A stretch of 64,000 bases of DNA, from positions 6,570,572 to 6,634,571 of the forward strand of contig CM041534.1 in assembly GCA_023238725.1 (NCBI GenBank). The letters run 5' to 3'. The translations under genes and the position numbers were made by a program. Source of the stretch: Scortum barcoo. Lineage: Eukaryota > Chordata > Actinopteri > Centrarchiformes > Terapontidae. The notes under the pieces were generated by a model. It was not told the DNA's origin, made no database searches, and saw nothing but the letters and a program-made list of their open reading frames with translations. Below, piece by piece: positions 11,769-25,254 of the stretch; position 1 is the first letter of the stretch, and each line of letters opens with the position of its first letter.

Positions 11769-14700
11769 ATGCGGGTGCTTCACATGTCAAACACAACATG
11801 TGCCAGAGTGTGTTGTTAATTGTGCATTGATGGCTTTAAAAAGTCATTAGTCCCAGGCTTCATTAATGATTCATTAATGCCTCAATGTCGTCAGGAGCAG
11901 GACCTGGGGCCTCATGTGTAAACAGTGCACATGCATACAAATGACACATACGCAACTCAGTTAGCAGTATTTAGGATTTACAGCATGAGGAGAAATGTAG
12001 ACGCGAGACTACAGTCTGCACATCGCAAGCGTGCAGATTTGAAGAGGGATTGGGGTGTGAGACATGGTGATGCATAATTTACTGATGTTATGACAGTTAT
12101 TACAACACAAAGTTCAAATGAGTGTTCAAATATCCAGTTATGAGGTGGAAGTATTACAGTGCTTCACTATATGGTCCCAGGCATGTGGGATGAAACTGAA
12201 TGTGCGTTTTGTCACTTATCCTGAAAACACAAACACAAAAACCTAAAGGTATTTTAAGTTGTAATTGATCTGATAGAATTCTACACTTTGAACGAGACTA
12301 AGAAGTGTAGCTTCTTAGTGGTGGTAGTGTACAGCACTTTGTGCCAATTCATGATGAGTGTGAACTATTACCTGCCTGAGGAAAATGCGAATTAATCACC
12401 ATGAATGTCTATAAAAAGAGACAAGGCAATCCAATTTAAGTCTGGACCAAAGTAGTGGATCCCCATTCTCTAGTGTCATGAATAAAACAGTTCTCATGTC
12501 AGAATTATAATAGAATTAAAGAAATTTCAGTAATTTGAGATTGCTGGGACAAGATAATTGCTATCAAGAAAACATATTTGTGTGACTGACTTTGGATGCA
12601 TACCGTATAACTGCAATATGATCCTGACCGAGGATGTGCAACGATGGTCACCGGAGCCAGCATTCATAATGCCGGGATCCTGAAAGGAGCTGAAAGAAGC
12701 CACTATCGATTTTATTATTTACACCTTTGCTTTTCAGTGCCTTCAGTAGTAGAACCGCAAGAATCGCAATGTTCTGTTTGTTCATTAAATTTCGACAGGG
12801 CATGGACACCAAACTGTGGTGCAACTGAACAACCTTTGGTGAAAAAAGAAAAGATGGGCTGATGATGTCTTTTTTGGTTTAGCTCAAAATGCCAAAAAAT
12901 ATTATTGCTAGGATTAACTGGAATATTTGTTTTTCTTTTGTGCCAAGTCCGACTTGGAGAAAAAATATACTGGTTCATTGGAAAACAGTCTAAGGTATTC
13001 TAGCTTTTCAAAAAGAATCTGTGTTAAACTCAAAGTTAAACAACGATCCACTGATTATTTTTCTTGGTAATAAAAAAAAAGTTTCGGTTAAGCTACAAAG
13101 CTTAGCAGCTGCAGGCATAACCTCAAACATGCTAAACAGCCACCAAGCAACCATTGAAATAATAGCTACAGCCCACCTCACTCTTGTTTTTCTCCACTTC
13201 CCCTTTTTTCTGCTCCATATCAGTTCTTTTTTGAGACATAGCTGTTTTACTATGAATAATGCACAGGGGCAGAAAAAGGCATGCAGAAGCACAGTAAAGA
13301 GAGGAGAGAATCATTCTTTAAATTTCCCTCGTATACAGTACACGGTATGTACCAGTGTACTCCACACAAAATGTTTCAGCAGGAAATTAGATGTTTTTCT
13401 GCAGATTTTTATTTTAAATATTATATAATATAAAATTAAACAACATTTGGATAGTTGAAATACTAATAGTACAATATTGCTGTTAAATCAGAATTTACAT
13501 TTGTTATTTATGTCTTGGAAAGGAAAAATGAAAAGTAGTCAAAGATAATGCTGAATGCTTTTTATTTTAAGAACTATAAAATATTGAGTATGTTCTTATA
13601 CACCATGTGCATATAATGTATAATATGAAAATGTTTCTCTGTATTTTGTGTTGCCTGTCTCAAATGTAACAATTAGATGTGTGGTTATTTAAAAATTGCC
13701 AAGCGATTGATCGGCGACCACAATCACTCTTCCTCTCAAGCTTTCTAGGGCCCTGTTAATACCAGAATTTACACATATTAGCAAAACTGATTTGAGGTCA
13801 GAGGACAAATATTGATCCCAAGGAATGGAAAATGCCTAATAAATAACCAGGTGACCTTCATACTTTCCTCAGATCAACGCCACTAATATGTGAGTAGGTC
13901 ATAGTGGAAAATGTTGTGGCAAAGCGGCTTGTTTGGCGGTTACTGCCACATCACTGATAGATATTCAGTATTGGAGCTGTAGTTTAATCGTTCTAACGAT
14001 CTGAAACACCTGCAGTATCTGTTTTAAATGTGATCTAATCACAGTGCATTAGAGGAGTCTGCTTGACTGTACCAAAAACACAGATACTGTACAAGCAGAG
14101 AGTTAAGAGATTAAATAGACTGACCACTTTTTACTGTAAGTGGTTGATGAATTTTATTTATGTTGTCCACAGGCGCAATTTTTTGTCTTTAAAAAAAAAA
14201 AAAAAACATAAATAAAACACCACTCTACAATCCAGCCACACTTGGATGAAATATTCTTATGATTGATTTCACATATTTATGCCTAACAGTAAACCACCCC
14301 ACCATCCTGGGCCAGGAATCATTTCCCTCGTGGGTGAACTACAAGGCGAGGGGCCAGAAGATCAATGTCCTTCCACTTTCACAGGGTTTATTCTCAAACG
14401 CTTTGCTGTCTTTAAACTTTTTTTGTCTGAGCTCTTTTGTTGTTGCGACTGTTGTGTGTGACATGTTTCATCATGCTTTGTCTCCTCTGGTAGCTGTGAC
14501 CTGTGTAATGATCCTCTCCTGGCGTGTCAGCCTTCAGATTGGAGGCAGATTTAATGCACAGGTTTCTCTCACCTAATTGATTTCTTTTAATTTACTCCCA
14601 GCCGCCTCCACGAGTACCTCGACAGTTGATTACTCCGCTAAGTGAGTTCACCTTGAGAGGAGCTAAGGTATATAAATAATATGTCCAACATGTACAGAGA

Positions 14701-16124
14701 TCATATATTAAATATCAAGATCAAATTATTCCAGTGTTACAGTATTTTGGGATGAGTAACTGAACATGAAAACAAATACTTTTGCTTAATTTAACCACTT
14801 AAAAGATAAAATGTACAGTCTGCAGGTTTCCTGTGTTTTCCTCTCTCTGTCCATGGATTGGTGTTCTCTGAATTGTGCCCCGCTCTGTTGAGATGGCTAC
14901 AGAGCCGGTGAAGTAGCTCGACAAAATGTGCCTTCCATTTCTGCGTTCTATTGTCAGCACTCCATATAAAAACATAAAATATTGAAAGGGTCCATTAACA
15001 TGGGTCAGAAATTGATGGCTGTTCCTCTGTGTGTGTGGGGGGGAATGAAAGTGGTCAAAAAGCAGTGGATGCTTTGACTCTGTGGCTTCGAATGCATGCC
15101 TGTGCTCTGCCACGTACGTGATTTTGATGAATTGTCTAAACTGCTTCTAACCAGTGCATTAAGGTTGACCCACAGTCTTTGTGGAACATTTGGAACAGTT
15201 TCATATTGTCAAGAAATTATGAAAAAAAATGCCATTAAATGATGAGCTTTTGTTGTTACAGATCTGATTGCTTTACTATACCTCATATTTTTATTAATAC
15301 TTAATCATACCATATTTCAAGCAACGTGATGCTACTGATTCAAGGAAGAGATACAGTTTCCGAGGGATTTACTGTAACAGATTCTTTCTTGGATGGGCTC
15401 AATAGATAATGTCCACTAAAATCATCAATTATTCAGTCAATAAACAGTTGAATCTGTTAGTGGTTTGCTCCAAACAAGCGTCCCAGATCCTTTAAACATC
15501 ATCTTTGACATGATAAAATGTCAAGCATGCTTCTCCTGTAGCGTGGCATGTCCATCTCTTTTCCTTTTACAGGATGTTCATCTGTGTTGCCATGGAGTTC
15601 CTGTTTGGGGGTTGAAAAGAGAGTGAAGAGATGAAGAAGAGTGGGAACATAATGTGTCTAATAAAATATTAAGACATATCTCTTTTATGCAATGTAACCA
15701 TGGCTGAACCACTAAATCCAACACCCCCAGGGGGCATCATTTAGAAAATCCTAGAGTATAGCAAAAAAGGGAAAAAGGATGGTGGTGGTGCAGTTAAAGG
15801 TGAGATTACAGTTATGCACATGTGCCAGAGAAAATGTAAACACAGCACATTCTGTGAAGAATGTAACCAAGCACATGCCATCTGTGTCAGAGTCAGTTTT
15901 CACAATTAATTGATGCTGTGTGGCTGACACCGGCTGTGTTTGAGCTCGTCATTGCCCTCCAACATTTGCATTATCCCGTGAATAACAATCAGTGCACAGG
16001 ATCTCGTTTTTAAGACACTGAAATCTCTCTCCAGTATTTTATATTAGACATGGAGAGAGCACCAGGAGAATCGCTTTAAAACATTAGCTTGGTGTGCTGC
16101 GTGGAAAATGCAAACTTCCTCCAA

Positions 16125-16137
16125 CCAAGTGAAATCA
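16125..16137. repeat. Target-site duplication, left copy
   Basis: CCAAGTGAAATCA, identical to 16278-16290. The pair brackets the L2-like insertion. Confidence 0.85.
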
Positions 16138-16277
16138 TCCATCCATCCATCCATTTTCTATTCCCACTTTATCCTGACACACACAGGGTCACAAGGGGTG
16201 CTGGAGCCTATCTCAGCTGTCATTTTGGGCGAGAGGCGGGGTACACCCTTGGACTGGACGCCAGTCAGTCACAGGGC
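16138..16277 (-). mobile_element. 5'-truncated L2/CR1-type insertion with 13-bp target duplication
   Basis: Read on the minus strand, the insert runs from GGCGTCCAGTCCAAGGGTG-like text through the TACCCCGCCTCTCGCCC and GATAGGCTCCAGCACCCC motifs to a tail of GGAT repeats, which is the typical 3' end of this teleost LINE family. It is flanked by identical 13-bp direct repeats CCAAGTGAAATCA at 16125-16137 and 16278-16290. That marks the exact insertion borders and shows a target-primed retrotransposition event of only 140 bp. Confidence 0.8.
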
Positions 16278-16290
16278 CCAAGTGAAATCA
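16278..16290. repeat. Target-site duplication, right copy
   Basis: CCAAGTGAAATCA, identical to 16125-16137 on the other side of the 140-bp insert. Confidence 0.85.
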
Positions 16291-17186
16291 GTCAGTTAAA
16301 TTTTAGATAAGATCACAAGTCAGACACATAAAATTGTACTTTTCTGGCAAATCTCAACAGCCTGCTCCTCAATTTATTTTGGCATTTTCCCTGGATTGAA
16401 GTCAGTCACTGAAGGACACATTTTAGATGATCAGAAATGCCATTAGACAGAGTGGATATGGGAACACAATGTGTCTTAGTGAAGCATAATGTTTCTCTGT
16501 GCCAATAAGTGTCAACGGTGTGCTTGCTCCTTTTTTACTGCCGGCACTTTGGGAAAGTTATAGCTTAAATGCAACACTGACGGGCTGTCAATCAGATGGT
16601 GTGCTGATGTAAACTTCCTCTGCTCCTTGCAGTGAGGCTTTCTTCCTCTCACCATTTGTGAGAAATCAACTTCTGCAATAACAGTATTTATATTTCTGTG
16701 ATGACAAAAGTATCAGGAGATGTTGCCTCTCTTCTTCTCTCACCCCACTTTTTTTTAGGTTTATTTGCACAATTGTGTCAATCTATGTGAAAACAGTGTT
16801 ACATTCTTGCATTTGATGCCAATGTGAGATGATAGTTCGGTGTCACGGTGTTTGGCTTTCAGAGCCAAAGAAAAAAAAAGGCAATGCAAAGGAGACCTTT
16901 TCTTCTGTGTGAGTCAGATGATGTTTCACACACACTGTTTGTGGTTGAGCGATCCCATTCTCACACAGTATTTGGTTTTGTACCATCATCATCATCATCT
17001 TATAAATGCTGTGCTTTCATGGTACCTTTACAGACAATAGTGAGGTGAATAGGAGGTCTACTGAAGCCGGAGCTTGTTGTCTCGGCTCTGTTGCCATCGG
17101 CTGTCTCCCTGCTCCCATAATGCACACCCACACCGACACACACACACGCGTACACAAAAAAACACTCAACATCTAACAGCCTGACC

Positions 17187-17199
17187 TGCCATCTGCTGG
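17187..17199 (-). promoter_or_regulatory. CTCF core motif match
   Basis: The minus strand reads CCAGCAGATGGCA, an exact match to the degenerate CTCF core CCASYAGRKGGCR, within TGGCCAGCAGATGGCAG. It lies in the gene-poor interval between gabrb4 and vsig1. Binding is inferred from the motif only. Confidence 0.5.
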
Positions 17200-19944
17200 C
17201 CAAGCTCTGAACTGCATGTTGCAGCAGCAGTTACAGTATCTCAACCAAATCATATCATCACCAAATAAATAATAAATAGATACATTACTTTATTAATGTT
17301 GATAAATACTTGATTATATGTCGCAATAATGTAAAAACTATCTTCAGACAGAAAAGGAAAAGCAAACACCACACCTCAAATGTGTACTCACTCTCTCTGA
17401 GCCAAAGCTCTGAATCACACCTCCTCGCTGTCTGCTGACAGGGAAACACTGATTGTGGTTGGTGGATGAATAAGTCTGTGTGGGTATTACACTGAAACCT
17501 GCTGGCGGTTTGAGTAGGACACAGTTCCAGGCCCAGCAACCTTCACTTCACCGTGTGAGACGGGTTTGGAGGCGGATCCGTCATCACTCTCCACTCACAT
17601 TCAAAGTAGTAGCTGAAGAGTCATTTATGATACTGGGATGTGATTGAAGGTAATTAAAGTACACTAAGACTCAATCCATCAGAAAATGTAGATTATTTGT
17701 TGCTATAGAAATTCTAAGCTACATGGCTGCTTAGATGGTACGGTATTTGCTCCTGACTGAACTCTCTACAGTGGTTCGATACATTACTATGAAATTCAGT
17801 ACACTTCTCACATTCATTCTCCCCACAGGATGAATCTTAATACCTCTGATGATTCACTGACCTTTCCTCTAAAGCCACCACAAGGTTACCATTTTGTTTT
17901 TTTTAATGAAATATCTCAACAACTGATTGGTGAATTACCATTAAATCTGAAACAAATACCTCTGGTCAGTCACGATAAATCTTAATGACTTTGGTGATCC
18001 CTTGAATTTTCGTCCAGCACCACCAGCAAGTCAAATTTCAATCTTCAGCACTCTGACCAAATATTGTACCTGGTTAGTGCTTATTGCTTATTAGTAAATA
18101 TTAGCATGCTCCCACGCCAACCTAAGATGAAACATTGACTATTGGTAAACTGCTTTTTAAACAGCCTTGCAGAGTTTCTAGCTTGGCTGTTACAGAGATT
18201 CAGTAACATTTTAAGTCATACAAAGCATCTCATAAATGCTTCATTTTCACACTCTCGGTTTCACATTGTTGCCATACAATATGTTGTCTCCTGCTCCTCA
18301 AACTCCATTGTAATGAGATAGTAACTTTCTGTTTGGTAAAACTGTTTGAACATCAAATTGGAAGAAGTAGCACATAAAATAGGAAACCAAGCGATGCACA
18401 TAAAATGGCAAAAATGTAGTTGTGGAATTTTTTAAAGGAAATCTCTGATCTATTCACCAACATATACATGACATATACTAACTCACAGGGATTTAAAAAA
18501 GATATGACTTGTTCCACATTGTAGGCTGTTTTAATTTTCTTTTTTTACACGTTTTTCTTTAAATAGTTTTGGGATATGATTGTAAATAGATCAATATCTG
18601 ATCTTCTGATCTTGGGGTGGGATCAGAAGTGTGGACTGTCCCGATAAAAAGGGAGTCATACAGCTGTGGAGCATTTGTTGATGAGCTGATGGACAACTCA
18701 TGGATAATCAGCATCTTCAAAACGTCACCAAATATGTGCCTTATTTATGATTTTACTGACTCTTTTTGTTTCCCCGCTTGACTTTGTGGAAACAGAACAA
18801 AAGGCAACAGTCATTCACCCCCCTCTTATCACTTATTTACTCATGCTAGCATTCTTGCTGCATTTTTTTTAGTCTTGGGTTCTGATGAGCTGGTGATGAG
18901 TCATGCTGTTGATTTTATTTATTTAAAGATTGCCCCTTGTTGTTGCAGCGTACAGTTCTCCCCAAACACACAGCTGCTGACACATGTTGTTCCATCTTCA
19001 GACACTCAGGTCGTCTCACTTCCCAACCTGTCATGTAAGCGTCTTCCGGATAACAAGCTCCACATGCCTCCCTCCACTTCCCACACCACCCACCGCCTCC
19101 CTCCCTCACCCCCTCCAGTCACCCCTGATCAACATTTTTCACATTGTTAATCACTTATGTCAGCTTTTGGTAATTATAGACAATTAATCACGTGTGATCC
19201 ACTGTCTCCCTCCACCAGCATTGTGCTCGACGCTGTGTGAGCGAAAACGTCAAAGGTGAAACTGCCTTTATTAAGCACGCAGCACCAGGGAGTGAACTCC
19301 CCGATGATAAGCAGCATGTTGCAGTGCTTTTGGCTTACACTTCCTTGAGGCGAGCGATAAAGGCCAGGTGGAGATTAAATGACATTAATTCCTTCGCCAG
19401 AAGCCCTGACCCAGAATGACTTACAAGACAAGGAGGATGGAGTGATGAGCTGTAGTGAAACTACTGCCAAAGTACTAAAAAATGAATTAACCATCAGTGT
19501 CACAGCACTCTGTAGTCCTAACCTGCAATGTAAAGTCAACAGCATCAAATTCACACAATAGGCTGCACTTAGTGTAACTGTATATGCTGCCATTTAAAAT
19601 ACACACTGTATTTATTTATATGTGTATGAACATAGACGTTTTTTCATCATTTCTAGTTTTCATCTGCCCCCACCCAAAAATTATTATCAGCCTAAGCAGG
19701 CGTTTTTTGTTTAAAACAAAAACAAGAGTCTACACACCCAGTATGGCAAACATGGATATGCAAACATTGTGTTATCAACATGCACAGTATCAGCCAGTCC
19801 ATTACCAGGCCTACTGTAACCTTGTCTGTGATATTCACATTTTTTTTACTTTCTTCCGGTGCTGCTTGCAGGAGTCAGTGCAGAGCACTGCAGAAAGTTC
19901 AGTTCTCAAGAAGCTCTGTGAGTGTGCTCCACCGTTCTCTGAAG

Positions 19945-22900
19945 ATGTGCTCCACGCTGCACTTGTTGGTGCTTATAAGCATAATAGGTAACTACCTTTC
20001 TGCTTCTTTATCTTATAATGCTGTATTTTTATATGCATGTGTGTTTGAATTACATTGTGCTTGTTTGGTTTTGCAATAATCTTGAAATTTGCTGTTTTGT
20101 AGGATGTGTTGAACTGATCACGGTCAGCACCCCGCAGAAATATGTCAATGTTACAAGAGGTGGAAGCGTCCTGCTCCAGTGCATGTTTGTGACTATTGAT
20201 CAGACCACTGGCCTCACCATCCAGTGGGACTTTGTCTCATCGTCCGCCATGTCGCCACAGCAGGTAGGGACACACACTGCTGCTCAGATCAGAGCTTTGG
20301 ACCACATAAGTCAGTTTTGATGTTCTCAAACGTGCTTAAAACGAATAATATGACCAAGTGGAATGAAAAGTGAGAATCAGAGTATGTCCACTGACATTCA
20401 TTGAGTACCAAAGCAGCCCTTTCCCCTCTACATTTGGTTTGAGTCCAGTGGCTCACAGCATTTGTTTAATGACTGCCATTTTGTGTTGCTTTCAAAAACC
20501 ACTGCTCTCTTCCCAAAATGTGGCATGTTGCCGTTTTTCACCTAATTACTGAATTGTTGGGTGGAATCGAATGAGTGAACTCAGCATTTTGGAAGATACT
20601 CAGAGTTTCAGTTGCTTGTGTTGGAAATTACTCATAAAAGCTCACAAAGCTTGAACGCTCATCAAAACATCTTGTCCCGCACGCAGACCGGCTCTTTGTT
20701 TCAGTATGGCGCCCAACTGTTAGGAGACACACCTCACTGAGACAACAAAGCCTGTGATTGAGAAATCAGATAAAAGCAGATTTAATGAAAAACACCATAT
20801 TTTAGATTGAAGTGAATTAGCTTCAAAGTTATATGTTAACTTTTTGAATAAAATGACATCCACTGGACATAATTATGCTAAAAGTCATTCATTTAGGTGG
20901 TGAGGACAATTTTTTATACTATTGTGTCAACAACATGTGCATTAATATATATGTATTATTTTTTTTTCTTTCTTTTTGTCTCTGCTAATTCTAATTTCAC
21001 CAACATGCACTGTCTTGCATATGTGTAAAGTTTCATTCAACTAAATTTAAGGTAGATTGTACCTTGCAACCACAGAAGCAGACACTGACTAAAATGTGAT
21101 CCCAAAGCACAACTCCACAACCAGTGTGGATTTGAGAATCACTAAGTGTGTGCAGAAAATTTTTCCTTATTGTGTCATATCGTCTAACTCGTTGCCATTT
21201 GCTTTCAGGTGTATTACTATCAATCAGGGAAGGATGTCATTACAAAATCTTACGAGGGCAGACTTCAGCCTCCCTCTTCTCCCGGTATGACCAGAAACGC
21301 TTCAATAATAATCAGCAACATGCAACCCTCAGACATGGGAGTCTACACTTGTCAGGTTCACAACTTTCCTGATGTGGACGGACCGTCTGAGGTCAACATC
21401 ATCGTGAATGTTCTTGGTAAGTTTTGTTAACTGAAGACTATAAATGCAAAACTTTAAAGTTAAGTTAAAGTTAAATAGTCAGGACACTTTGATTGTTGCT
21501 TCACGTAGAAGTAGAAATAGTCAGGAAAATGATCTAATCCTGAGAAGAGATCTAATCAGTCAGTCAGAATCATCAGAAACACAGTGAGAGCGTACAGTGG
21601 GTGCGTAGGAGTTCACACTGCTGGACCACACCCATTGGCAGTATCGGCTGAACGTGTGCACTGTGAGAGAAAGCAGAAGTACCTGGTAATTTCTGTATCA
21701 GCACAGTGCTCTGACGTTCTGCTTTCATACTAACTGTCATACCTGTACCTCGGCTTACAGTCTAATCTGCTGGTGCCGTCTCAAACAGCTTTTAAGACAG
21801 AAATAAAAACATAAAAAACACAATGTGAACCTTGTGCTAAAGCTTGGGCCTTTGTTCTCCCGCTCGAAAGGGTGTGGCTACCTGACAAGAGAGAGCATTG
21901 GCCCCTTTGAATTTTCTGGTTCTCGGGTTTCATTTCTTAATTCAAATTTAAACTTTTTCATTTTATAGTAACCATTCCTCCTCCTCATTCGTCTTTTTGT
22001 CTCTGTCAGTATTTTTCAAGTGAAGGTAGGGCTGCATTAGTCACGTCTAAGTGAGCTACTCTTTCACTTTCCCCTCCGTATATTTGAACAAAAAAATCCC
22101 AGTGTGAATTACTGTAGGCAGAGTTTAACCGTAGAACGAGTACTGTGACATCTCCCCACATCTGGGATTACTCCTTCTATTGTCAGTGTTGCAATATTAA
22201 CAATAATAATATTAAAATAGTGGCCCTGAATGGTATGATTAGGGAATTACATTCAGTTTGAATGTTCTCATTCACCGAGTTACCAGGGACAACCTCACAG
22301 GCCTCAGTATCCTCAGTAGTTTCCATGGTTACTGCAGCAGTCTCCTCATTGTCAGTATTGGAAATTAGAGTAGGACTGTGACTGCATCCTTGTACTGCAT
22401 ACAGAATATACATCTGCATCAGCTGCATGCTAAGCACACATCTTGCTTTTCATAACCCCTTTAAGCCTCTATGAAGATGTCTGTGGGACAGTTTCCACAC
22501 ACTGAATGGGATGCATACTTAAGTGCTGCATGAATATTTATGGCTGTTCTCATGCTGATTATCGTGGGATCAAAGATGATTTTCATCATCTTACTGTTAC
22601 ATAGAATTGGTAATATGGTAATATGGTAATATTTTAAAGAGAGCGAGCAGTCTATCACAAATGACATAATGTGTCAGCCTTACCCCTATTGTGAAACAAT
22701 ATATCTGTACAAATATAGATAGTCGTGTCATTTTAAAGATGATAAAGCAGAACTGTCCAATCATACTGAAAAACCTCATGTTTAGTGGGCAGGCACTGTG
22801 AAATATACAGTGAAGATTCAGACTCAGCTCAGGAGCAGAGAGCTGTAAGGCCACTCCCAACACACTTCCTGCTTCACGGTGACTAATGGTCAGACACGTG

Positions 22901-23963
22901 ACGACTTGTTTGATTAACACACACACACACACTAAAAGTGAGCTGAGGATTTGCTATTTTTACAAATTTATCTTTGTTGAAAGACACACACAGATTTCTA
23001 CATGTTACCTTTTCTCTACTTTGATGTGATTTTTATGACTGTTTTGAACAAGCAAAGTAGTGTTAGTATTAAAACAATTATACCTATCTATTACAAGTAG
23101 AGTAGTAGTAGTAGAGCAGGGCTCCTTATCTTTCACTGTAGCAATATTTTTTGGCTGCTGTTACCGCTTCATCCCAGTGTTGTTTGGTTGTGTCAAATTG
23201 CTCAGTAGTAAGATGGTTTCATTGGTATCACTGTTTGAAGCACAAAGTGATAAAATTCCAAAATCCAAAATGTTCACAAAAACAGAGACAAAAAGTGAAA
23301 TGTCCAAAAGATAAAAACATTGTAGCAGAACTTTGTTTTTCCTTCTTTTCACCCTCATTAATCAAGACAAACCCCCTGCACTCGTCTTGAGACCCTTTGG
23401 TGAGGCCTTATTGTATAATTATGGTGTTAAGATAAAGCTAGCAGACATTGTAAAATGTATAATTCATAATAAAGTCTCATTACACATTATGGTTGGCAAG
23501 ATGTGTCAAAAACAGCTCACACATCAAGATGATAAATTCTAGTACGATAAGATTTGACTCATATTAGTAGAGCATATTTGAAATTTAAACTGAACTCATA
23601 TCAGACTTGTGGCTCCACGAGAGTGACGCAAATTCCATTACCAAACTTCTGAGAAAAGCTGATCAATTCAGTTTGAGACTCTGGCCGAAATGATGTGAGA
23701 AATATCAATGATTTCAGCTGATTGAACATGTGATTCATAGTAAGTGGACTAAAGTATATGAAGTCACTCATTTCGCCCTCCTTGTGGTCTGTCAGAGAAG
23801 CCCTCTGTTCCTTACTGCGCCGTCCACGGGGATGTGGAATCTGGTCACCTGGTCACTCTGACCTGCCACAGCGAGCGTGGCAGCCCCGCGCCGACATACA
23901 CCTGGATCAAACTGGATCAGGCAAGGTCAATGAAGCCCGCACTGGGAAGAAGTGAGTACTGTG

Positions 23964-23994
<31 letters not shown>

Positions 23995-24608
23995 ATCATA
24001 CTTGTGTACATTCATACTTTTCATAAACAAACATTGCTTCAAACGTGCTTCTTCAGTGACTGAAACTGGAATACTGGAAATCAGAAACATATCCGAGTTT
24101 CAGTTTGGGGAGTACCAGTGCATGGCCACAAATATGGCGGGATTTTCAACTTGCACTATAGAGCTGAGTCAAGGTATGTTTGTATTTTTGTGCTTGAGAA
24201 TCTGTATAAAAATGTACATCGGCAAAACTACAAAACTAATGCTTCATTCATGGGTATAATATTGTATGTTTGTGCAGAAGTGGGAGATGGAGTGATTGCT
24301 GGTGCAGTGATCGGTGCCTTGCTCGGGTGTGTCCTCATCATCCTCGTCGTGTGGTTCATCGCTCACACTGTGAAGAAACACAAATACAAAGCGGTCAAAG
24401 CATCAGAGGGCACCGAGATGAAGTGAGAACTTGGCTTCTTCATGCTGTTGCGTGTCATTGTGTCATCTGTAAATCCGAGCGTGTAACATCAACTCTCTTT
24501 CTGCCCACTAGGAGGAGCGCTCCGCAGGCCCATGAAGCCTCAGATGGCGTTCCCGTGGCAACCACAGCCAGCAGCCTCCATGCTGAGGGAGATGATGCAC
24601 AAGCCTAA
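19945..24608 (+). CDS. vsig1: V-set and immunoglobulin domain protein 1-like membrane receptor
   Basis: Seven exons: 19945-19987, 20103-20263, 21209-21416, 23796-23951, 24057-24173, 24278-24422 and 24512-24608. All have AG/GT borders and keep phase, giving 308 residues plus stop. A short hydrophobic signal peptide (MCSTLHLLVLISIIG) is followed by a V-set domain with C41, W56 and the DxGxYxC motif ending at C116. A C2-type domain follows with C161/C211 and an extra pair C145/C222, as in the CTX/VSIG1 family. There is one membrane helix at about 234-256, then KKHKYK and a short tail without an ITIM. N30-V-T is a glycosylation sequon. Family members mediate epithelial adhesion. Human VSIG1 is 387 residues, mostly through a longer tail. 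Start chosen because it opens the signal peptide. VSIG1 rather than GPA33 or another CTX member is inferred from sequence feel and X-linked neighbours. Confidence 0.8.
23969..23994 (+). repeat. (GT)n microsatellite in vsig1 intron 4
   Basis: Uninterrupted GT repeat starting about 17 bases after the exon-4 donor site (exon ends 23951). UG tracts close to donors can influence splicing through TDP-43/CELF-type proteins; here that is speculation. Confidence 0.9.
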
Positions 24609-25248
24609 AAAAAGGCCTGTTGAAAACAACTGGAGCAACAGCACCAACCTGAATAACAGTCTTTAATATACGTCATTCTCAAGAGTAATCAATATGTTGG
24701 AGCTCGTGTTCATGTTTGAAGCTGCATTTTGTTACAGCTTTTCTGAATCAGGAATGTTGCTTACCGTCAACTTTTGACAGTTCTTTGTTATTTTTACTTA
24801 AGATTTGCTTGAATGTAGACACAATATTTGTAGTGCTTTTGTTTGTTTTACCTTTTCATAGTTAATATGATATCCATGATAACCACCCTGATGACAAGCT
24901 ACAGAACAAAGAAAAAAATTAACTTAGATGATGAGGGCAAGGTCTGCATTATGCAAATGATTAGTGACAATAGCAACAAGTACATTAATTGCTTTTCTTT
25001 TAAAATTCACTTTTTTAAGATGTGACAAGACATTGAGTTTAAAAGCCCAGTGATAAAAGCCTACATTAATTTTACACATTAATAGTTTAAGTATTATAAC
25101 TACGATAAGAAATATATGTATAGTTTTTTTTTTACATTTAATGTATACCATAAAGGGCTCCTGGATCGATCTTTAGTAATACATACTGTCAAGCAGCTGT
25201 GGATGAAATGTGACTATTTTATGTAACAATGTTCAGGGATGCTGATTT

Positions 25249-25254
25249 AATAAA
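25249..25254 (+). terminator. Poly(A) signal of vsig1
   Basis: AATAAA in TTTAATAAAAATG, followed by a GT-rich stretch (GTTGTTTTCTGAGTC). It would give a 3'UTR of about 650 bases after the vsig1 stop at 24608. Confidence 0.6.

Larger units (their letters stand above)
10401..19944. other. Gene-poor interval between gabrb4 and vsig1
   Basis: About 9.5 kb without a supportable coding exon. Open frames are short, lack homology I recognise and are not flanked by consistent splice sites. It contains two L2/CR1-like fragments in opposite orientation and a CTCF-type motif. Any 5' untranslated exon and the promoter of vsig1 should lie near its right end, but I cannot place them. Confidence 0.6.

Noticed and set aside
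12298..12318. 8-bp inverted repeat CTAAGAAG/CTTCTTAG with a 5-base loop.
   Set aside because: Too short to be significant in AT-rich intergenic DNA.
18875..19187. Plus-strand frames rich in Pro/Ser/His before vsig1.
   Set aside because: Low-complexity CCTCC-rich DNA; no signal peptide, homology or compatible splice sites to vsig1 exon 1.
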